64,000 nucleotides of DNA from Nelumbo lutea (lineage: Eukaryota > Streptophyta > Magnoliopsida > Proteales > Nelumbonaceae): NCBI GenBank assembly GCA_022828595.1, contig JAKGHH010000001.1, positions 141,193,017 to 141,257,016 on the forward strand. Reading direction: 5' to 3'. A model generated the notes under the pieces. The model had not been told where the DNA came from. It saw only the letters and a list, made by a program, of their open reading frames with translations, and searched no databases. The position numbers were made by a program, and so were the translations under genes. Below, one piece after another: positions 56,541 through 64,000 of this stretch; positions within the stretch are counted from its first letter, which is position 1, and each line of letters opens with the position of its first letter.

Positions 56541-57068
56541 TGAGGCTACGACAGTGTTCAGTGCACATGGGACCCACGCTCATGTGGATGTGGCGAGCAG
56601 CTGCCAGATCCCAGTCTCTTTTCTCCCACCTTGCGCCAATTTTGAATTCTCCGATTCCCAACGGTAAAAAGTAACGATGTTACTATGTTACTCTCACCTA
56701 CAATACTACATGATTCCTCGCATGAACTTTGAATAGCCCTTTCATAATCATCTATACGTACTACTTGGATGATAATGGTCGCCTGATGAACAGACTCTTT
56801 CACTGTGAGTATCAGTGCACCCCACGTGTACGCTCTAAAGTCCAGGATCATAATATAGAAAATAATTTTGGAACAGCAAAACCAAGGCATTGTTCTTGAA
56901 AGTTGAAATCTCTTGCCTTTGGGTGCTACAGAAACCAAAACCAAAACCATCGAGAATGGACGACTCCGAGCCTAGAAGCTCCAATCAAGTTGCTGTTTTG
57001 CGTTGATACGACGGTTCAATTACAAGCTTCTTGAGTTACTCTAGAGTTCCAGAATACCCAAGGAGAGA
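56541..57068 (+). promoter_or_regulatory. probable promoter and 5' UTR of the 500-residue gene
   Basis: Moderately GC-rich sequence directly upstream of the ATG at 57069, unlike the AT-rich surroundings. No TATA box stands out close to the start. A minus-strand frame of 130 codons here (56558-56950) has no motif. Confidence 0.35.
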
Positions 57069-60000
57069 ATGGCTCTGAGGAGAGCAGATGCCCATTCCTT
57101 ACTTATCAATGACAGAGGACGTAAGAGCAAGAAAAGTGTCGCCAATGGGGGCGTGGTTCAGCGAAAAAGCATTGAGCCCGTTGACCACTGGGCTTTTCTG
57201 GTAGAATCCAGTTTTCTATTTCACGCCTTGTAATGTTATTTAAGGAATTTTATAACTGGAGTTATGTCCACCTTTTCTTGTGATGTTGTTTTCCGATTTC
57301 TTTGGTTATATATTTGTAAGTGATGGGTTCATATGGTTTCCTTGGACGAGTTATCAAGGGAATGCTCTTGCTCTGTTGATTTATTTGACTTCGATGTTGT
57401 TTCTTCCATTCTGAAATCTGGCTTTTGTTTCTTTCCATTCTTAAGTTTGCCTTCGGTTTGATTTGTGGTTTTCTAGGGTTTCATCTTTCATATTTAACTT
57501 GTGGGTTTTGAGGTTCAGGACGAGCGTCATGTTCGTGAGATTTTAGTTTTGTAGCTTGTTACCAACTTATTATGTATTTTTAGGTTTATATCGATTTTAG
57601 GCCTTTTCCTATTTTTCTCTCTTTTGTCGTGCCTCAGAGTGTCTCCGAGCTTGATCTGTGATTTTCTTTGATACACGACCTTTCTGATGAGTCACAGCTC
57701 ACAAGAATGGCCATTTGTTTCGCGTTGTTTGATTTCTGTGACATTTTCTTTCTTGGATGCTAAAATTTAAGAAACATGTATATTTGGTCAACTTCCTTTC
57801 TAGAAATATGGTGCCGGTAATGACTGATGAAGCTGAGGCCTTCTCTCTTCTGAATTCTTATATAGGAAGAAATTGAAGCACCGATGTGGGTTGATCTCAC
57901 ACTAGAAGCCAAGTACATGAATCAAGACAAGTGAGTTCCAGAATTCCAGGAGAATTAGGAATTGCTTCTTATTTGAATTCAGAGTTATTTGTAGTCTAAT
58001 ACTGTGATATTCATTGTCCTGTTCTTATGTTATACTGCAGTGATGATGCATGGTTTCAAATGGCTCATCCGTAAGCATCTTCCAGTCTTAAACATATAGA
58101 AATTTATCACATTTCAAACAGTTTTAGTGAGTAAACCCTGTGTAAATTTTCAGGTTCCACCAGTGTTCATCTCGCAAATTAATTTCAGCATTTTCTCTTT
58201 CCACCGGAGGGAACTTAAACTCAAATTTTGAGTGCATCAAGCCATCATCCCCCAAGCTTCCACCTTCAGTGTCAAGATCAAGAGGGAAACATTACAAGAG
58301 CAGGAAATGGGGAGAGGGCAGTGGAGCTGTTTCTATAAATAAGCAGCACCCTATCAGAATTTTGGGTGGTAAAATTTCTTATACAGGATCATTTCAAGAA
58401 ACAAAACCCCTATCCAGCTTTACAAATCCAAAATGCACTGCATATACAAGATCAAGTTTCATTTCTCAGAGCAGTTCAAGAGATTCTGTCAGATACAATT
58501 CCCTTAAAGATAAATCTACATATGGTGATACAAAAAATTTGTGTTTGAAGGCAAGTGTTGCAAGTGAAGACAATTCAATCATCACCCATTTGTGCAATTC
58601 CTCCAAATCTATGTCCAGCTTTAGAGATTCACAAAGTTCTTCGAATACAAAAGCATGCATTGTCACTGAAAATAATCAGACAACTAGGTTCTCTTCATTT
58701 ATGAGAATTAGTCATACAAAAAGTTCTCCTAGTAGACAGCATTCAAAGATGGAGATCAAAAAGTTAAAAGGACAGAAGGCTTCTTCAAGCAAATCCAGTG
58801 TGGGCTCCTCAACTAAGAATGGAAAAGGCTGCAAATCTTCTCCCAGTAAGTCAAGTGTAGGATCCTCATTGAACCCTAAATGTGATGTCAAGAGTGCAAC
58901 CCATCAAGAAACCATGAACAAAGATGAAACTCCAGAGAGTAGGAATACTGGGAGGTTGACTCATGCTGTTCATTACAAGGTAAAAGATTCAAGTGCCAAA
59001 ACATCTACTGTTCAAGCTCCAGTTCTAATTTCTGGTTCTAGATATGGACGTAAAGCTAGTGCTGCAATATCCACTTACCAAAAGGTCTCAAAATCAAAGG
59101 TAAGAGAAGTTGTGAATATCTAATTGAGACAGCAGAACTTTAATATATTATTTTGAACCATAAATTTATACTGCCAATTCTATGTCAGAACGCGCCTCTT
59201 AAAGCATTGGGACACCTTAAGGTTAATTCACAAGATCCCTTGAAAGCTTACAGAAAAGCTAAGGAAAAAGTGGGTGGAGACAGGTCCTCTAGGCTAGTTA
59301 GGAGCAGCAAAGCGAATGTTCCAGTAATCCATGTTTCAGGTCAGAAAGCTGAAGGCAAGGAGAATTCTGTCTGTGGCATAGTTCAGGATCAAAAAGCATC
59401 AAGTCATGGTGTACAAAAGAAGAATGATACAGGATTGACCAATCTAAAGGTGAAGATGTTTAACAGCAATTACTATCAGCATATACTTCATTTATTTGTT
59501 TGTTTTTGTGGGAAGAAATGCTTTAAATTCTCTAGTGCATTATAATAAAAGGAGAATTTGTCTAGAAACAATTTTAAACAACAAAACCAACCACAAGAAA
59601 GTATTCATTTAGTAAAACTAGAAGGATATCCAAGAAAGACAAGGATTAGTTGTAAGATGTTAGCCATCAATAATTAAGGTATTTAGATTGCTGATCAATT
59701 TAGAATTTCAAAAATAACTATTAGATTTCTGAATCAGTTTAGAATTAAAAAAAAAAAAAACTATTAAGGTGTTATGTCTTCCTAGTTTTTTCGTTTGTCT
59801 CATTTCTTTAACAAATACATTGCTTTGTTCAAAGGAAAAAACCTACAAAGTTGTTGGCAGGAAAAAGAAACTAGGAAGTGAAATGACTTCACTAGAAAGC
59901 TTTTATGGAGTTCATATAAAATGCCCATGAAAACGAAACAAATACTTGTGGATGAAAATAATCATCTTCTGTTCATCTAGTCATTAAGATGGTTTTGTAA

Positions 60001-60719
60001 AACAAGGAAAGCTCAGGGTGACCTTTATACAAATATCTTTCTATCTAAAACAATGCTAAATAAATATATAACATGCTATTAAAACAACTATGTAAAATAT
60101 ACAAAACCAGCTGCTTTGGTCATTATTTGTCACCGAATATCAGAGATTCTACACTGAGTCACCATTCTATCTCCTTATGATGACATTTCTGAAACAATGA
60201 GTCACCATTCTATTTCTATGTACAAATCAAGCAAGAATAAACTAAGATTCTAACAGCATTGGTTTGAACTACCAGGATTCTAACAGCATTTTATGAAGGG
60301 ATTGACTAAAATGGGGATCATTGGACCATATAGCTACTTTGCAATATGATCAGGATACTTGTTCTCTATAGGCAAATGATTTAGGGATATCCCTTTTTTT
60401 TAAGCTGGGCACATCCTTGATGAAAAAGACAATAGATATCTTTGTTATAATGATAAAAGTTAATTTATATGTGTACTTGTGAAGCATATACTTTTGGCTA
60501 ATAATTAGGAGTATGTCCCCTTGATGTTGTGCCAAATTGGTACTCTTTAGAGTTCCATCAATGAAAAAATATCATAACTTATTTCACATTCTTCACTGGA
60601 TTCTTTTAAATGGTTCTTGATACTGATTTTAATGGATCTTTTCTTGACAGTGTTGGACCAAAGGAGAGAACCAAAGGAAAAATCAGGTTAAAGAAGTTCA
60701 GAAGATTTATTTCCGATGA
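57069..60719 (+). CDS. basic serine-rich protein, 500 residues, six exons, unknown function
   Basis: Exons 57069-57200, 57866-57930, 58041-58070, 58154-59099, 59189-59449 and 60651-60719. All introns are GT-AG, phases agree, and the frame stays open for 500 residues. The N-terminal 95 residues look like a conserved module: DHWAFLEEIEAPMWVDLTLE then NDDAWFQMAHPFHQCSSRKL. SPKLPPSVSRSRGKHY and RKWGEG follow at about residues 120-140. The rest is low-complexity, Ser/Lys-rich, including the twice-used phrase SSxSKSSVGSS. A late stretch reads DPLKAYRKAKEKVGGDRSS. The family looks plant-specific; I cannot name it. The basic, disordered character could suit a nuclear or cytoskeleton-binding protein, which is only inference. 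The last exon codes 22 residues after a 1.2-kb intron, the least certain junction. Confidence 0.75.
59450..60650 (+). other. long last intron of the 500-residue gene
   Basis: Donor 'ctaaag|gtgaag', acceptor 'ttcttgacag'. AT-rich, with no gene or transposon recognised inside. 'tgagtcaccattctat' occurs twice (near 60157 and 60199). Confidence 0.5.
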
Positions 60720-61130
60720 GAAGGCAACTTTTTTGGCAAGATTTGTATATATAGGCCTAATTCTTCCTCCCATGAGATAAAAAATGTAGAATATTACATG
60801 GAATAGATAAAATGGTCAACTCTTAGCTAATAGAGGTGGATTCTGGCAGTAAATTTTTTTTTTTTTTTTTTTTTTTTTTGCATTTTACCCATCTTTCACC
60901 CTGAAAAATTTCCACCATTTTCTGTAGTACGTAAATTGCTTCTCCTTACACAAGTTGGAATTACTTGAATTTCTTGTTTCCGCATTGATAATAAGATGTA
61001 AAAAAGTACATCAATATTAAAAAAGTAAATTTGCATTCGATTAGGCTCACCCAACCCAAGTTACAACCCTATCTCCTTTTGCATCAAATTCTTTTAACAA
61101 AACTCATGCATCTCATGGGTCCCCCCGCTA
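60720..61130 (+). other. 3' UTR and downstream flank
   Basis: T-rich sequence with a run of more than 20 T at 60857-60879. At 61045-61075 'ggctcacccaacccaagttacaacccta' looks like the right end of a hAT MITE, but no left end is seen. Confidence 0.4.
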
Positions 61131-62080
61131 GTAATTAATAGCATTAATTTTAATTTATAACTATTAACAATAACATTAATTACTCAAAACAATAATATCT
61201 TAAGGTATTTTTAATTATTCACGAAAATAGTTAATGATGAAGTTTAAATTTTATAATTAATAATAAATCTTTAATTATGATTAAAAATTTTTAATTATGA
61301 ATTAATAAATCTTATAATTCTTATTTTATAAAAAAAATATTACTATTGTTAATTGTAATATTCAATAATATTATTAATTAATAAAACTAATATTATGAAT
61401 AATTAAAAAAGTAATAAAATAATTAATTTAATTGTTCATGTAAATACATATAAAATTTTAAATTTTAATCTTAATAAAATAATTAATTAATTAATTAATT
61501 AATTGGTAATGTGTCACTAACATTAATTGTTAAAAATAGTAACATATTTTGGTATTAAACTTTGGTAATTCTGAATTAATGATGAATATATAAATAATAG
61601 ATTTTTAATTGAACCTTGGGAATTTTTAATTAATCCCAATGTTAAAATAGTAATAAAAATAATTAATTTAATTATTCATGAAAACAATTATTAATTTTTA
61701 AATTTTAATATTAATAAAATAATTAATTATTATTGGTAATTAATTAATTTTGGTAATATCACTAATATTAATTATTAAAAAAGTAATACATTTTGGTAAT
61801 TCTTAATAAAGCATGGATATAAATAATAGATTTGAAGTGAATTTTAGTTTTTTGTAATTAATGCTAAAAATAATTAATTAATGTTGGTAAACTATTAATA
61901 AATTGTCAAAAATATTAGTAATTAATCCCAAAAATATTAATAAAATTAAAAAAATAGTTATTAGAAATAGTAATATTGTTTGGGAATTTTTAATTAACCA
62001 TGAAAACAATTACTTAATTTTGGTATGAGTTAAAATAAAACAAAATGCAATTATTAGTTATAAACAATTTTTAATATACC
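61130..62080. repeat. AT-rich degenerate repeat region
   Basis: Words such as 'taattaatt', 'ttggtaat' and 'aaaatagtaat' recur at irregular spacing. There is no clear period. In style it resembles 5300-6600 and 63020-63760. Confidence 0.55.
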
Positions 62081-62228
62081 ATTAGAAGTAAATGGGTCGT
62101 AAATGGGTTAGATTAATGAAAACCAAACCATACCCGATTGAGTAGTGGAGAGAGAGAGAGAGAGAGGGAGGGAGTGGGGAAGTAGTACTAATTAGGAGTA
62201 TAAAGAAAGTTATCAGCGATTTTACTAA
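62081..62228. other. flank with GA repeat
   Basis: GA dinucleotides at 62149-62168, otherwise unremarkable. Confidence 0.5.
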
Positions 62229-62347
62229 TGTTATGTTTGGTTTGAAGGAAAAAGTAGGGAAAGGAAGGGAAACCTTTACAAACCTTGTATAGATTTCCCT
62301 ACCTTTCCCTTCCTTTCCCTACCTTTTTCTTCAAACCAAACATAGCC
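62229..62347. mobile_element. 119-bp Tourist-like MITE
   Basis: Hairpin with arms of about 45 bases: 'tatgtttggtttgaaggaaa' at the left against 'caaaccaaacatagcc' at the right, with 'ggaaaggaagggaaa' and 'tttcccttcctttcc' inside. Flanked by TAA (62226-62228, 62348-62350). Confidence 0.8.
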
Positions 62348-62350
62348 TAA

Positions 62351-63019
62351 GGAAATTTTAAAGATTGATCACTTGTCGTTTGGGAGTGGTGGGAAGGGGG
62401 AGGGAGAGCGAATTAAGGAGAGAGGCATGGGGTGTTTGGAGCAAGGAGAGGCATGGTGATGTGGACCACCTTGGTTTATATATATATATATATGTTTAAA
62501 TATTATATTAAATATATAATATCATTTATATTATATATCAGAATATATTTAAAATATTATTTGCATATTAATTTTCCTTTATTTATAAATACCTTTTTGA
62601 AAACAAACTTTTAATTGAAAAAATGTGGGAATTCAAGTCCCTAATGAGGAACCCATCTCCATCGGGGATCAGGGATGCAAGATAAATTTTTGGGAGAATG
62701 ACCAATAACCCCAAGTCAGAATTTGTAGGCTCAAAGTACATTTGGAGTAGGTGCCATATCAGAATAAATGCCAATTCATGGGCGGGAATGGGAGCATAGA
62801 GTGTGATTTTTGGACCTTCTAAATGTTTACAGCTTTGCAGTGGGAATCAGAAATCTGCATTAGGCTTGTCTGTACTTTTCCGTAATTTTTTTTCCCAACA
62901 GTGATCAGGGTCAAAGACAAGAATTAATTTAAAACTCTGGATCAGGACGGGGAGTATAATCCCAGCTCCGAACCCACCCATTGCCATTCCAACCTGGGGG
63001 GTTCATCCCCCAAGCCCAT
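62351..63019. other. no gene recognised
   Basis: A TA repeat lies near 62477-62494. Frames at 62432-62614 and 62583-62774 have no motif. Confidence 0.4.
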
Positions 63020-63025
63020 AAATAT

Positions 63026-63236
63026 AGTTGTAATAATTATGGTAATTATAAATGTAGTATCAAATACTTATAGAAATTATTAAAAATTTCCAATTATTTA
63101 TCTGAATAATTGGAAGTTTTATAATTTAAATAATTATGGTAATTATAAGTGTAGTATCAAATACTTATGGAAATTATTAAAACTTTCCAATTATTTATTT
63201 GAATAATTGGAAGTTTTATAATTTAACTTTCACAAA
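63026..63236. repeat. tandem duplication, ~95-bp unit, two copies
   Basis: Both copies contain 'aattatggtaattata', 'tgtagtatcaaatactta' and 'gaataattggaagttttata'. The inner 'ccaattatt' and 'aataattgg' make each unit partly palindromic. Confidence 0.85.
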
Positions 63237-63239
63237 ATT

Positions 63240-64000
63240 AAACTACCAAAATCAGTGCTTTTTAGAAATTAAATTACCAAAATTATACTAAATATCAAAG
63301 TTACTGAAAATATAAAAATAGATTTATTTTTATTGCAATTAATTCCCACTAAAAAATAAATTACTATAATGTTTTAGTTATTATTTGATAATATCATTAA
63401 ATATTAATAAATTGACAAAATTGCTGAAAATGTAAAAAATAAATTTATATTTATTAAAATAAAATTTTCAATGAAAATTTACCAATAATTTTTAATTAAT
63501 AAATTTTCATTTATTAATATTTTAATTAATTACCAATTTTTTAGTAATTATTGATTTCAATAATTAATTTTCAAACATTTCTGAAATTAAATTACTAAAA
63601 TCAGTAATTTTCAGCATGTAATTTTTAGTAATTAAATTTTCCAATTTGCCAAAATTATGAAAAGTATAGTTTAGGTGTTGATATTTACTGAATAATATTC
63701 AATAATATCGATAGTTATTGAAAATATCAAAAACATTTTACAAATTAAGTTGGTTTTTAGTTGGTTTATTGGGCATGTAAGATTAAGAGTTGTTTTAGGA
63801 GGACATTTAGGTGGGACTGTGGGAGAGATAGTTTAGGAGCTGGGGGGGGGGGGGACTAATGAAGAAGAGAAGGCTACCGTGTTTGTACATGGATATGCTA
63901 GGTTTTAGGCAAGTTTCCATTTGTGTGGATTGGGAGAGATTATAGGAAAAAACTAGAGAGAGATTTTAAGACAGAGGAAAAGATTAGAGAGAGAGATTAT
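63240..64000. other. AT-rich flank, right window edge
   Basis: AT-rich words as in 61130-62080, then a run of 13 G at 63842-63854 and GA-rich sequence to the end. No gene recognised. Confidence 0.4.

Noticed and set aside
56558..56950. 130-codon minus-strand open frame
   Set aside because: It sits directly upstream of the six-exon gene on the opposite strand, in a GC-richer stretch where long chance frames are expected. No motif.
58366..58666. Additional short frames within the large exon of the 500-residue gene
   Set aside because: They overlap the main frame, which has splice-consistent phase and much greater length.
1..64000. CRISPR array, phage or bacterial operon
   Set aside because: No regularly spaced direct repeats with unique spacers, no ribosome-binding-site pattern and no clustered bacterial genes; all evidence points to a plant nuclear genome.

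Overview
The window is nuclear DNA from a flowering plant. The signs are GT-AG introns, a plant FBS-type F-box gene, a eukaryotic tRNA-Phe(GAA), a PPR-protein relic, and plant-type Helitron, Mutator, hAT, Tourist, LINE-1 and Ty3/gypsy sequences. It is AT-rich and gene-poor, and it does not look like a grass. I cannot name the species. No bacterial-style operon, CRISPR array or phage is present.

Layout. 0.9-4.9 kb: a decayed Helitron Rep gene (minus strand) split by a Mutator-like element with a near-perfect 9-bp target duplication. 5.3-6.6 kb: a degenerate AT-rich tandem array. 7.6-8.3 kb: a probable solo LTR. 9.2-9.4 kb: a tandem duplication. 10.1-11.9 kb: a long inverted-repeat element. 12.7-15.0 kb: an intact F-box gene with a promoter rich in ACGT boxes. 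17.3-18.5 kb: a small membrane-protein ORF and a possible exon on the minus strand. 18.6-34.8 kb: one Ty3/gypsy retrotransposon on the minus strand, about 16 kb. Its gag-pol is ruined. It also carries a plus-strand plant mobile domain (PMD) gene with its own TATA-like box and a probable intron. A hAT MITE sits in its 5' LTR. 35.5-36.0 kb: a PPR relic. 36.8 kb: tRNA-Phe. 37-50 kb: many small MITEs around one intact single-exon gene for an acidic membrane protein (42.5-43.3 kb). 50.1-52.9 kb: a LINE-1 relic that keeps its 5' part and has lost most of RT, with another hAT MITE inside the endonuclease. 53-56 kb: probable LTR-type fragments. 57.1-60.7 kb: a six-exon gene that reads as a 500-residue basic serine-rich protein of unknown function. 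61-64 kb: AT-rich sequence with a Tourist MITE and a short tandem duplication.

Host genes I would stand behind are the F-box gene, the membrane-protein gene at 42.5 kb, the 500-residue gene and the tRNA; the 17.3 kb ORF is less certain. They look like unrelated neighbours rather than a pathway. Most of the remaining recognisable DNA is layered transposons whose insertion order can be read. The most unusual system is the antisense PMD gene inside the retrotransposon. Multi-exon models come from reading frames, splice consensus and family memory; no database search or transcript was available.
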